DNA from: Pseudovibrio sp. Alg231-02
GTDB lineage: Bacteria > Pseudomonadota > Alphaproteobacteria > Rhizobiales > Stappiaceae
NCBI RefSeq assembly: GCF_900143565.1
Contig: NZ_FREX01000001.1
Location: 71,640-135,639 of the forward strand
Reading direction: 5' to 3'
DNA length: 64,000 nucleotides
Shown: positions 8,834-16,706 of the stretch, piece after piece
Layout: the number at the start of each line of letters is the position of its first letter
How positions within the stretch are numbered: the first letter of the stretch is position 1
Program-made: the position numbers and the translations under genes
The notes under the pieces: generated by a model
Seen by the model: the letters and a program-made list of their open reading frames with translations, nothing else
What the model was told of the DNA's origin: nothing
Databases searched by the model: none

Positions 8834-9112
8834 TTACTGATCCTGGCACTTATTTCTTATGATTGCTGATAGGATTATGAACGCTATCGCAGGTAATGTA
8901 ATCCATGGCTGCGCTAACTTTGCGTAGTAAAGAAAGGCGTTTGTTTCGACCCAGACGGAAGGATTTTCTCTAAGGGAGATAAGATATTTAGCATGCTCCT
9001 GTTTCTGTGCCACAACGACATCACCAAGAGTTAAGTGAAGTAAAATCGAAGCGATAAAGATCCCCCAGAACAAAATAGCTTCAGTTCTACCAATAGATTT
9101 AACTTTACGCAT
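8834..9112 (-). CDS. Small two-helix membrane protein, unknown function
   Basis: This 92-residue frame has two hydrophobic helices (about residues 12-30 and 68-86) joined by a polar loop. The positively charged N terminus and the C-terminal NKCQDQ suggest both ends are cytoplasmic. I do not recognise a family. Base composition is distinctly more AT-rich than the neighbouring genes, which could mean recent acquisition. The ribosome site is weak (GAG about 9 bases upstream). It stands alone between the gtrS gene and a long non-coding stretch, so expression is uncertain. Confidence 0.45.
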   Translation of the reverse strand: MRKVKSIGRTEAILFWGIFIASILLHLTLGDVVVAQKQEHAKYLISLRENPSVWVETNAFLYYAKLAQPWITLPAIAFIILSAIIRNKCQDQ

Positions 9113-9672
9113 TTCTCAGTTCTCGTTTGTATGGGCCTCAACTGAACTGAGGTCTGGTCGGATTGCCGAGTGAGGCATATGCCCATATTTGACAAAGTAT
9201 GGAAGAATACAGACAGTAGAAACGGCAGTATGTTTTACATATCGCTGAACCGCTATGCTTAAGAACTTACAGGTCAAATCAGCTTTTAGTGATATTTCAA
9301 TAGTTACAAAACAAATCAAAATTTGTAGGGCTCATCGCATACAACTAATGGGCGCATCGCCGCTAACACCAGCAGCTTTTGGCGAAGCATATAAGAGCCT
9401 CCCAGAAAGCGGAAAATACAACGTACTCCCGAACATAGCTTCTTAAGTTAGCGCCTATGGGAACATGCCCTGCGTAGTTTCCCTCATAGAATCCGCCATT
9501 TTGGGGAAAGACCCGCAAAAACAACCTGTAATGTAACAAGTTGATACATCAGGTTTGCGAGCAAGGCACTTTCATGATTTCCCTAGGACATCATTTAGCA
9601 ATCCGTCGTTAAAAGCGGAAGGTACCATCGCTGCATTTGCGCAGTGTGACCCGGACTTTAATGGAGTACAGG
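9113..9672. other. AT-rich non-coding region upstream of the PfkB kinase gene
   Basis: This stretch contains only short frames without family features or good ribosome sites. The part up to about 9450 is AT-rich like the small membrane gene beside it and may be a remnant of decayed sequence. The last 150 bases should hold the pfkB promoter and contain the palindrome listed separately. No tRNA or clear terminator was seen. Confidence 0.4.
9531..9549. promoter_or_regulatory. 19-bp inverted repeat upstream of the PfkB kinase gene
   Basis: ATGTAACAAGTTGATACAT is an inverted repeat of arms ATGTA-CAA and TTG-TACAT with one mismatched pair and a central G. It lies about 125 bases upstream of the kinase ATG, where a repressor or activator site would be expected. 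The reverse-strand half-sites TGTATCAA and TTGTTACA recur upstream of nagF. Confidence 0.5.
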
Positions 9673-10569
9673 ATGAAAGCGCTATTTATTGGCCAGTCCT
9701 ACATCGACGTGACCTTTTTGTCAGAGACAATGCCGGAAGGTGATGAGAAGGCAATTGCGCAGGATTATGCTGTCAGCTTTGGCGGCAACGCTGTCACCGC
9801 AGCTTTCGTTTGCGCAAAGCTGGGCATCTCACCTGACCTGCTGTGCTCCATGGCAGACGACTGGCTGTCCCGCATGTTCCGCGATATGGCCGCGAAATAC
9901 TCCATTCCGATCCACAGCTGCAAAGTGAAGGAAAGTTCTCTCTCCTTCATCATGCCAAAAGACGGTAAACGCGCCATCGTGCGTTGTCGCGATAATGACT
10001 TCCTGCATCCGGTTCCTGAGCTTAATCTGGCTGGCTGTCAGGCGCTGCACGTAGACGGTCACATCCCTCATGCCGCTTTGCACTACGCCAAGCTTTGCCG
10101 CAAACACGGCATCCTGACATCTCTGGATGGTGGTGCCGTTCGTGAGAACACCGAGGAACTGCTCGACTACATTGATGTGGCGATCGTTTCTGAGTTGTTT
10201 TGTGAGCAGCTTGGCAAATCACCGGAAGACACACTGGAATACTTGCGTGCTAAAGGCGTGAAGGTCGGTGGTGTCACTCAGGGTGAAAAAGGCCTGCTGT
10301 GGTACGAAGACAAGTGCCCGATCAAGCGCCAAGCCGCTTTGAAGGTGCCAAAAGAACGGGTCATCGACACCAACGGTGCAGGTGATACTTTCCACGGTGC
10401 GTATGTCTATGCATATCTGGCAGACCCAAAAGGTTCTTGGGAAGATCACTTCAAAACAGCGCGCGCGGCTTCTGCCCACGCCATTCAGTTCCTCGGCAAC
10501 GAGGCATCCCTGCCAACCGTTCTTGACCTCGACAACGTGCAGAAGAATTTTCCAGCGAGTGATGCGTAA
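9673..10569 (+). CDS. PfkB-family carbohydrate kinase
   Basis: This 298-residue ribokinase-superfamily enzyme should phosphorylate a sugar or sugar acid with ATP. The N-terminal substrate motif FGGNAVTAA (PfkB signature 1 type) and the C-terminal ATP/anion-hole signature DTNGAGDTFHGA, with the catalytic aspartate, are both present. The ATG at 9673 is chosen because GGAG sits at 9663-9666. It is followed after one base by a Gfo/Idh/MocA oxidoreductase, so the two form an operon. Specificity (fructose, ketohexose, 2-keto-3-deoxygluconate, ribose or other) cannot be read from the sequence. The nearby PTS and glucose importer fit a role in hexose metabolism. Confidence 0.85.
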   Translation: MKALFIGQSYIDVTFLSETMPEGDEKAIAQDYAVSFGGNAVTAAFVCAKLGISPDLLCSMADDWLSRMFRDMAAKYSIPIHSCKVKESSLSFIMPKDGKRAIVRCRDNDFLHPVPELNLAGCQALHVDGHIPHAALHYAKLCRKHGILTSLDGGAVRENTEELLDYIDVAIVSELFCEQLGKSPEDTLEYLRAKGVKVGGVTQGEKGLLWYEDKCPIKRQAALKVPKERVIDTNGAGDTFHGAYVYAYLADPKGSWEDHFKTARAASAHAIQFLGNEASLPTVLDLDNVQKNFPASDA

Positions 10570-10570
10570 T

Positions 10571-11611
10571 ATGAGTTCTGTTCAGCCTGTGAAAACGGCT
10601 CTTGTGGGCTTTGGTGTTTCTGGCCAAAGCTTCCACGCACCCCTGCTGACCTTTGTTGAAGGCATTGACCTTGCCGCGGTGGTTTCCAGCAAGCCGGACC
10701 TTGTCAAAAGCAAGTTGCCCGACTGCACGCCATACACCTCTTTTGAAGATGTGTTGGCACAGCCGGACATTGAGCTTGTCGTTCTCAGCTTGCCCAACAC
10801 GCTGCATCACGATCACGCTAAAAAAGCGCTGCTGGCTGGCAAGCATGTGGTGGTTGAAAAGCCATTCACGATCACCAGTGCGGAAGCGGAAGAGCTGATT
10901 GAAATTACAGAGCAGAAAGACCTGAAGCTTTCCGTCTATCACAACCGCCGGTTCGACTGCGACTTCCTGACACTGCAGGACCTGATGGAAACAGGTCGCC
11001 TTGGTAAAGTGCATTCGTACCTGTGCAACTACAATCGCTATCGCCCGGACATTAAAGGCCGCTGGCGCGAACAAGATATCCCCGGAGCGGGCATCCTGTA
11101 TGATCTGGGTGCCCATGGCATCGATCAGGCGCTGAGTTTGTTTGGCACGCCAAAATCCGTTCAGGCAAAACTTCGCGTTCAGCGCAAAGAAGCGGCAGCG
11201 GTGGATCACTTCCACCTCGTGCTCGGCTATGACGACTGCGATGTCATCCTGCACGGCAACTGCCTCAGCACAGAGCAAGGTCCACGCTTTCAGGTGAGCG
11301 GGGATAAAGCCACCTACATCACCTATGGCATGGACCCACAAGAGGACATGCTGAAGGCCGGAGGCGGACCTGCGAGCCCAACCTGGGGCGTTGAAGCAGA
11401 AGACGACTGGGGCACGCTTTATAACGAGACGGGTGAAGGTACGCCGGTACCAAGCCAGAAAGGTGGATACGAACGGTTCTACGCAGGTATGCGGGACGCC
11501 ATTCGCAATGACACCGCGGTACCCGTCTCCCCGCGCGATGCAATGCAGACCATCCGGATCATCGAAGCTGCTTATCTGAGCGAAAAAGAAACCAGAACTG
11601 TCTTGCTCTAA
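10571..11611 (+). CDS. Gfo/Idh/MocA-family NAD(P)-dependent oxidoreductase
   Basis: The protein has 346 residues. The N-terminal Rossmann fold has the dinucleotide motif VGFGVSGQSFHAPLL, and the family catalytic strand is VVVEKPFTITSAEA (EKP motif). The C-terminal alpha/beta substrate domain includes AGILYDLGAHGIDQALSLFG with its conserved aspartate and histidine. The overall pattern resembles the YdgJ/scyllo-inositol dehydrogenase branch, but the substrate is unknown. The start at 10571 follows the kinase stop by one base; the open frame upstream overlaps the kinase and is not used. Adjacent kinase and dehydrogenase suggest a short pathway for one sugar or polyol. Confidence 0.85.
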   Translation: MSSVQPVKTALVGFGVSGQSFHAPLLTFVEGIDLAAVVSSKPDLVKSKLPDCTPYTSFEDVLAQPDIELVVLSLPNTLHHDHAKKALLAGKHVVVEKPFTITSAEAEELIEITEQKDLKLSVYHNRRFDCDFLTLQDLMETGRLGKVHSYLCNYNRYRPDIKGRWREQDIPGAGILYDLGAHGIDQALSLFGTPKSVQAKLRVQRKEAAAVDHFHLVLGYDDCDVILHGNCLSTEQGPRFQVSGDKATYITYGMDPQEDMLKAGGGPASPTWGVEAEDDWGTLYNETGEGTPVPSQKGGYERFYAGMRDAIRNDTAVPVSPRDAMQTIRIIEAAYLSEKETRTVLL

Positions 11612-11701
11612 AGATCAAATTTTGACCTGCGGCGGCTCCACGCTGGCGCAGGTTCCTCTCCCCGCAGTTCAGCACATAAGCGCGCACCAAAACACGCTTT
11701 G

Positions 11702-11740
11702 AACGCAAAAATCACAAAACAACGCAAATAAAAACGCAAG
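11702..11740 (+). repeat. Three AACGCAA direct repeats
   Basis: AACGCAA starts at 11702, 11721 and 11733. All copies have the same orientation relative to the downstream nagF gene. The same heptamer occurs in the same gene-relative orientation upstream of the coiled-coil gene and of the giant-protein operon. Confidence 0.55.
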
Positions 11741-11848
11741 GCTGAATCCGGTCCCCCGCTCTCTTCAGGCATGGGTGCTTTTGGGATTTCGGGGGGCTAG
11801 AGCGTGTGCAGATCGTCATTACAGGTGAAACAGCCCGGATTGGCGGCT

Positions 11849-11875
11849 CTGTAATGTATCAAGCTGTTGTTACAG
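11849..11875. promoter_or_regulatory. Inverted repeat CTGTAA...TTACAG with inner TGTATCAA/TTGTTACA half-sites
   Basis: Outer arms CTGTAA (11849-11854) and TTACAG (11870-11875) frame the half-sites TGTATCAA (11855-11862) and TTGTTACA (11867-11874). A further CATTACAG at 11817-11824 mirrors CTGTAATG at 11849-11856. The same two half-sites, spaced by one base instead of four, occur upstream of the PfkB kinase. Confidence 0.45.
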
Positions 11876-12031
11876 CATTGTTGCAAATGTATGGGAGGGT
11901 GCTGCCGACTGCATGTAATTGCATGATGTATATTAGTATATAATTCGAGTTAATCTTATCTATACATAAAGTCGACTAGCACTGATATCCATCAGTAAGT
12001 CGTTCTCTATGTAATGAGAAATATTTCCCTT

Positions 12032-12059
12032 TGTAACAATTCGTAACACCCCGTAACAC
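12032..12059 (+). repeat. Three GTAACA repeats at exact 10-bp spacing
   Basis: GTAACA starts at 12033, 12043 and 12053, placing all copies on one face of the DNA helix about 140-160 bases upstream of nagF. This arrangement is typical of cooperative regulator binding. The regulator is unknown. Confidence 0.5.
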
Positions 12060-12190
12060 TAGTCTTTTTACGTATTGTTGTGCGGCCTTACGCAAATGAT
12101 CCTCGCGTAAAAATCGCCTCTTGTCTCTTCAAGACTTAGCCGAAGCTTAAGAAGGCGCGCATTCACCTAATATAATCGGGAGATAAAACG

Positions 12191-14743
12191 GTGAAGGATC
12201 CAAAAAATAAATTTTCCATCAATTTGCCTTTGAAGGGCATAGTTCAGGCTGTCACCGACCTGCCCGATCCGGTGTTTGCCGAAAAGATGATGGGTGATGG
12301 CGTTTCCATCGACCCGACAGACAATGTTCTTTACGCCCCGTTCGCTGGCAAGATAACTCAAATTCATAATTCACATCATGCTGTTACGCTACAACAAGGT
12401 GATGTTGAACTGCTGATGCATATCGGCCTCGACACCGTTGCCCTGAAAGGCCGCGGCTTCGAATTGCACGTCGCTGAGGGAGATCAGGTCGAGCAAGGTC
12501 AACCCCTTATCACCTTCGACGCCGACCTCATCGCCCGCGAATGTGTTTCCGTTCAGTCCGCAGTTGTCATCACCAGCGGTCAGGAAGTCACAACAGTTGC
12601 TCCCCTCGGCAGCGCTCAGACAGACCTCAATCAGGTCGTCTTCACCGTCCCAAGCAGCAACGATCCGCAAGGCACAATTGCTCCAGCGCAGGAAACTGCT
12701 GCCGAGCCAACCGGCCCTGCTATCACTGGCTCCGTCAAGATCCCCAACGCCACTGGCCTCCACGCCCGTCCAGCCGCCCGTCTGGCTGTTGAAGTGCGTA
12801 AAGCGGATGCAAAAGTGACCTTTACGGTCAACGGCAAAACCTGCAGCGGCTCTTCCGTTACCGGCATTATGTCTTTGAAAACAAAGCTTGGTGACGAGCT
12901 GGAGATTGAAGCTGTTGGTCCAGATGCGCAGCAAGTGGTGGCTGATGTTATCGCTGCTGTGAAAGCTGGTCTTGGCGAAGAAATCACCAGTTTCTCTGAG
13001 GCCCCAAAGGAAGATGTGATTGAAGAAGCGCCTCTGCTTCAGGTCAAATCCGGTGAAGAAGGTGTTCTCATCGGCTTCACTGCATCCCCGGGCCGCGCCA
13101 TCGGCAAATTGGTCAAGCACAACAAAGCGCTACCGGAAGTTACCCGCGAAAGCATCGGCCCTGCTGAAGAGCGTGCAGCGTTCAAAGCCTCCGTCAAATC
13201 CAGCATTGCAGACCTGCAAAGCATCATAGATCGCCTGAACAAGAACAGTCAGGAAGAACTGGCAGAAGTCTTCAACGCCCATATCGAGCTGCTCTCCGAT
13301 CCCGAACTCTCCGAGAAGCCACTAGCCGACATCGCGAAGGGCCAAGGCGCAGCCTGGAGTTGGAAGCTGGCTTACGAAGCCCAGGCAGAAACCCTCGCCA
13401 AAATGGACGACCCGCTGCTCGCAGGCCGTGCTGTTGACGTGCGCGATATTGGTCTGCGGGTTCTGAAAAAACTGCTTGGCGTTGATGACGGCGGTGAAAT
13501 TCTGGAGGAAGGCACTATCCTTCTTCAGGAAGACGTCACCCCTTCCGAAATCGTTGCTCTGGATCTCACCAAGATTGTTGGTTTGTGTACCACTCATGGC
13601 GGTTCATCTTCTCACGCAGCCATCATCGCCCGCTCCAACGACCTGCCATATCTCGTCAATGTCGAAGAAGCCATGAAGGATCTGGAAGACGGCACCGTGC
13701 TGCTTCTGGACGCAAAGCGCGGAAAAATCAAAGTTTCTCCGACTGACGAAGAGCAAGCTGCCTTTACCAAGAAGATTGAAAACGCAGCCAAGCAAGCTGA
13801 AGAATACCAGCGTGACGCCCACAAGCCGGCCATCACCAAAGACGGTTTCCGGGTGGAAATTGCGGCCAACATCGGCAGCGTCGAAGATGCTGAAAAAGCT
13901 GTTGCAGCTGGTGCTGAAGCCGTTGGTCTGCTGCGTTCCGAGTTCCTCTACATGGAGCGCCTCAACGAGCCGACGGAAGAAGAGCAGGCCGAAAAGGTTG
14001 GCGCAATCCTTGAGGTTATGGGCAAGGAACGCCCTGTCATCATCCGCACGCTGGATGTGGGCGGCGACAAGCCTTTGCCTTACATGCCTATGCCGCATGA
14101 AGAGAACCCGTTCCTCGGCGTCCGCGGCGTGCGTATCGGCATCGAGCGCCCGAGCATCCTGCGCCGTCAGGTCCGCGCCATTCTCTCTCAGGCACACAAG
14201 GGTCATGCACGCATCATGTACCCGATGATCAGTGCATTGGATGAGCTGCGTGCCGTCAACGCTCTGGTGCGCGAAGAGCAGAAGAACCTTGGTGTAGAGC
14301 ATGTTGAAGTCGGTATCATGATCGAGGTGCCCTCCGCTGCTCTTATGGCCGACAAGCTTGCACCGGAAGTGGATTTCTTCTCCATCGGCACCAATGATCT
14401 CACTCAATACGTCATGGCGATCGACCGCGGCCATCCCGGCCTCGCGTCCCGCGCCGACGCTCTGCACCCAGCCGTGCTGCGCATGATCGAGCTGACCGTC
14501 AGAGCAGCAGACGATGCAGGCAAATGGGTCGGCGTCTGTGGTGGCCTGGCCAGTCAGGTAGAAGCCGTGCCCGTTCTCATCGGCCTCGGCATCAAAGAAC
14601 TCTCTGTCAGCGTACCTGCGTTGCCGGAAGTGAAACACAAAGTTCGCACTGTATCCATGGAGGAGTCCCGCAAGCTCGCGCAAGCAGCTTTGGACTGCGC
14701 GGATACCAGTGACGTGAAAGATCTCCTTAAATCACAGCAGTGA
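12191..14743 (+). CDS. nagF: PTS fusion protein EIIA-HPr-EI, N-acetylglucosamine type
   Basis: This 850-residue cytosolic phosphotransfer protein carries three PTS modules in one chain. The glucose-family EIIA (about residues 1-150) has the active histidine H77 in LLMHIGLDTV. HPr (about 178-262) has H191 in GLHARPAARL. Enzyme I (about 290-850) has the phosphohistidine H475 in GGSSSHAAIIAR, the PEP-binding RSEFLYME and GTNDLTQY segments, and the catalytic cysteine C783 in GVCGGLA. It would take phosphate from PEP and pass it to the EIIB domain of the next gene. The start is GTG at 12191 with GGGAG at 12178-12182. The gene pair matches nagF-nagE of Pseudomonas, hence N-acetylglucosamine as likely substrate; glucose remains possible. 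Confidence 0.9.
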   Translation: MKDPKNKFSINLPLKGIVQAVTDLPDPVFAEKMMGDGVSIDPTDNVLYAPFAGKITQIHNSHHAVTLQQGDVELLMHIGLDTVALKGRGFELHVAEGDQVEQGQPLITFDADLIARECVSVQSAVVITSGQEVTTVAPLGSAQTDLNQVVFTVPSSNDPQGTIAPAQETAAEPTGPAITGSVKIPNATGLHARPAARLAVEVRKADAKVTFTVNGKTCSGSSVTGIMSLKTKLGDELEIEAVGPDAQQVVADVIAAVKAGLGEEITSFSEAPKEDVIEEAPLLQVKSGEEGVLIGFTASPGRAIGKLVKHNKALPEVTRESIGPAEERAAFKASVKSSIADLQSIIDRLNKNSQEELAEVFNAHIELLSDPELSEKPLADIAKGQGAAWSWKLAYEAQAETLAKMDDPLLAGRAVDVRDIGLRVLKKLLGVDDGGEILEEGTILLQEDVTPSEIVALDLTKIVGLCTTHGGSSSHAAIIARSNDLPYLVNVEEAMKDLEDGTVLLLDAKRGKIKVSPTDEEQAAFTKKIENAAKQAEEYQRDAHKPAITKDGFRVEIAANIGSVEDAEKAVAAGAEAVGLLRSEFLYMERLNEPTEEEQAEKVGAILEVMGKERPVIIRTLDVGGDKPLPYMPMPHEENPFLGVRGVRIGIERPSILRRQVRAILSQAHKGHARIMYPMISALDELRAVNALVREEQKNLGVEHVEVGIMIEVPSAALMADKLAPEVDFFSIGTNDLTQYVMAIDRGHPGLASRADALHPAVLRMIELTVRAADDAGKWVGVCGGLASQVEAVPVLIGLGIKELSVSVPALPEVKHKVRTVSMEESRKLAQAALDCADTSDVKDLLKSQQ

Positions 14744-14802
14744 TGCAGGAGTAAATGTGGGAGTTGGTGTTCCAGTCGGGAATACCTAACAAAAGTCAGG
14801 GG

Positions 14803-14826
14803 GCATGGCGTGTTCGCACACCATGC
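14803..14826 (+). other. Intercistronic hairpin with TTCG tetraloop between nagF and nagE
   Basis: GCATGGCGTG and CACACCATGC pair with one C-A mismatch around a TTCG tetraloop. It ends 18 bases before the nagE ATG. It may stabilise the nagE part of the transcript or tune its translation. Confidence 0.6.
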
Positions 14827-14844
14827 AACTCTGGGGGAAAAACA

Positions 14845-16554
14845 ATGAGTACATTCTCAAACGCATTCGGAGCCTTACAGAAGGTTGGTAAGTCCCTGAT
14901 GCTACCAGTGTCGGTTCTTCCAGCTGCTGGTATCCTTCTCGGCGTCGGCGCAGCTGACCTGCCATTCATTCCGGAATTCATCAACCACCTGATGGCTCAG
15001 GCTGGTGGTTCGATCTTCGGTAACCTGCCTATCATCTTCGCAGTTGCCGTTGCACTCGGCTTCGCTAAAAACGACGGTGTCGCCGGCCTTGCTGCCGTGG
15101 TTGGTTACGGTGTTCTTCTCGCAACAATGGGCGTTGTTGCAGAAACACTTGCGATCGAAACCAAGCCGATCCTCGGCATCACTTCCATCGATACCGGGGT
15201 GTTTGGCGGCATCCTCGTGGGCGCGCTGGCTGCGTTCATGTTCAATAAGTTTTTCCGCATCAAGTTGCCAGATTATCTAGGTTTCTTCGCGGGTAAGCGA
15301 TTTGTGCCGATCATCACTGCGTTTGCCTGTATTTTCCTGGGCGTTATCCTGTCATTCGTATGGCCTCCGGTCGGCGGTGCCATCAACGCGTTCTCCCGTT
15401 GGGCAGCGGAAGAAAACCCAGAAGTTGCATTCTTCATCTATGGTGTAATCGAGCGTGCGCTGATCCCATTCGGCCTGCACCACATTTGGAACGTGCCATT
15501 CTTCTTCGAAGCTGGTTCCTACATTGATCCGGCAACCGGCCAGGCTGTAACTGGCGAAATTCAGCGTTACCTTGCTGGTGATCCAACTGCTGGTAACATG
15601 GCTGGTGGTTACCTCTTCAAAATGTGGGGCCTGCCTGCAGCTGCACTGGCAATCTGGCACTGCGCAAAGCCTGAGAACCGCACCATGGTTGGCGGTATCA
15701 TGATCTCCGCAGCGCTGACCTCCTTCCTGACTGGTATCACAGAGCCAATCGAATTTGCGTTCCTCTTCGTTGCGCCAGTTCTTTATATCGCACACGCCAT
15801 TCTTGCAGGTGTTGGCTACTCCCTGATGATCATGCTCGGCATCAAGCACGGCATGACCTTCTCACACGGCTTCATCGATTACGTTCTGCTCTACCCACTC
15901 TCCTCCAACGGCTGGATGCTGGTGGTGTTCGGTCTGGGTTACGCAGCTCTGTACTACGCTGTGTTCCGTATTCTCATTGTAGCCCTGAACCTGAAAACTC
16001 CGGGCCGTGAAGCTGCAACTGAGACTTCCGCTGCTGTTGCCAGCGGTGATGAAGATGCAATGTCAGCAGCGCTTGTGAAAGCCTTCGGCGGCGCAGACAA
16101 CATCACCAATCTGGATGCATGTATCACCCGTCTTCGTGTCAGCACCGCTGATGTTTCCAAGGTTGATGATGCAGCATTGAAAGCACTTGGTGCCCGCGGT
16201 GTGATCCGCGTTGGTAACGGCGCGCAGGCCATCTTCGGAACGGCTTCTGAAAACCTGAAGACCGACATGGAGATCTACCTGCAAGGCGGCGGTGCTTCTG
16301 CACAACCTTTTGTTGAGCAAGGTCTCGACGCGGCTGCAATCTTTGGTCAGCTTGGCGGCAAGGATAACGTGGTAGCTGTTGAGGCTGTTGCAAATACCCG
16401 CGTGCGCGTAGAACTGCGCGATATCGCTGGAGTGTCCATGCCAGAGCTGTCACAGGCAGGCATTCAGGTCATGAAAGCCGGAGACAAAGCGCTCCATCTT
16501 ATCGTTGGCGATAAGTACACCAAACTCGCCAAGGATCTCTCTGCTCAGATTTAA
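14845..16554 (+). CDS. nagE: PTS permease EIIC-EIIB (N-acetylglucosamine/glucose family) with extra degenerate EIIB
   Basis: This 569-residue protein transports and phosphorylates the sugar. The membrane EIIC domain (about residues 1-385) opens with [19 protein letters not shown] and contains the substrate motif [17 protein letters not shown]. An EIIB domain follows with phosphocysteine C426 in [12 protein letters not shown] second EIIB-like domain (about 495-569) has AVANTRVRV, where alanine A516 replaces the cysteine, so it cannot be phosphorylated in the usual way. The start at 14845 is favoured by GGGGG nine bases upstream. It receives phosphate from the preceding EIIA-HPr-EI protein. N-acetylglucosamine is inferred from gene order and family. 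Confidence 0.88.
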   Translation: MSTFSNAFGALQKVGKSLMLPVSVLPAAGILLGVGAADLPFIPEFINHLMAQAGGSIFGNLPIIFAVAVALGFAKNDGVAGLAAVVGYGVLLATMGVVAETLAIETKPILGITSIDTGVFGGILVGALAAFMFNKFFRIKLPDYLGFFAGKRFVPIITAFACIFLGVILSFVWPPVGGAINAFSRWAAEENPEVAFFIYGVIERALIPFGLHHIWNVPFFFEAGSYIDPATGQAVTGEIQRYLAGDPTAGNMAGGYLFKMWGLPAAALAIWHCAKPENRTMVGGIMISAALTSFLTGITEPIEFAFLFVAPVLYIAHAILAGVGYSLMIMLGIKHGMTFSHGFIDYVLLYPLSSNGWMLVVFGLGYAALYYAVFRILIVALNLKTPGREAATETSAAVASGDEDAMSAALVKAFGGADNITNLDACITRLRVSTADVSKVDDAALKALGARGVIRVGNGAQAIFGTASENLKTDMEIYLQGGGASAQPFVEQGLDAAAIFGQLGGKDNVVAVEAVANTRVRVELRDIAGVSMPELSQAGIQVMKAGDKALHLIVGDKYTKLAKDLSAQI

Positions 16555-16569
16555 CTGACAGAGACATAA

Positions 16570-16614
16570 GGTGCCTTTGAAGGTTTACCCTCCTCCCGAA
16601 CCTTCAGGGGCACC
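16570..16614 (+). other. Hairpin downstream of nagE
   Basis: TGAAGGTT (16578-16585) pairs with AACCTTCA (16599-16606), extended by GGTGCC and GGCACC across a two-base internal loop. It sits between the nagE stop and the strong terminator and could protect the 3' end. Confidence 0.6.
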
Positions 16615-16621
16615 CACCACC

Positions 16622-16658
16622 AAAAGCAGCACTCCCCGCCCGGCGAGTGCTGCTTTTT
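16622..16658 (+). terminator. Rho-independent terminator after nagE, probably bidirectional
   Basis: AAAAGCAGCACTC (16622-16634) pairs perfectly with GAGTGCTGCTTTT (16645-16657), a 13-bp stem with a 10-base loop and a T run. On the minus strand the stem also ends in TTTT, so it can serve the convergent coiled-coil gene. Confidence 0.85.
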
Positions 16659-16706
16659 GTCCACCTTTCCCAATACAATGCTGACAACTAACAACGGCGC
16701 CTACTT

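Larger units (their letters stand above)
11612..12190. other. Long regulatory region upstream of the PTS operon
   Basis: These 579 bases hold no convincing gene. They start with a weak hairpin (ACCTGCG at 11625-11631 with CGCAGGT at 11647-11653) that may end the kinase-oxidoreductase transcript. Three AACGCAA heptamers, a complex of GTAACA/TGTTAC-type inverted repeats, a TATAAT at 11939-11944 and three phased GTAACA repeats follow, listed separately. TTACGC (12088-12093) and GCGTAA (12105-12110) form a further inverted repeat. A long 5' leader or several regulator sites are likely. Confidence 0.5.

Noticed and set aside
9116-9319. 67-residue minus-strand frame next to the small membrane gene
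   Set aside because: It lies in AT-rich sequence without a ribosome site. The sequence shows no helix pattern or domain and reads like chance.
13604-14683. 359-residue minus-strand frame inside nagF
   Set aside because: It is the mirror of the Enzyme I domain, whose catalytic motifs are all intact on the plus strand.
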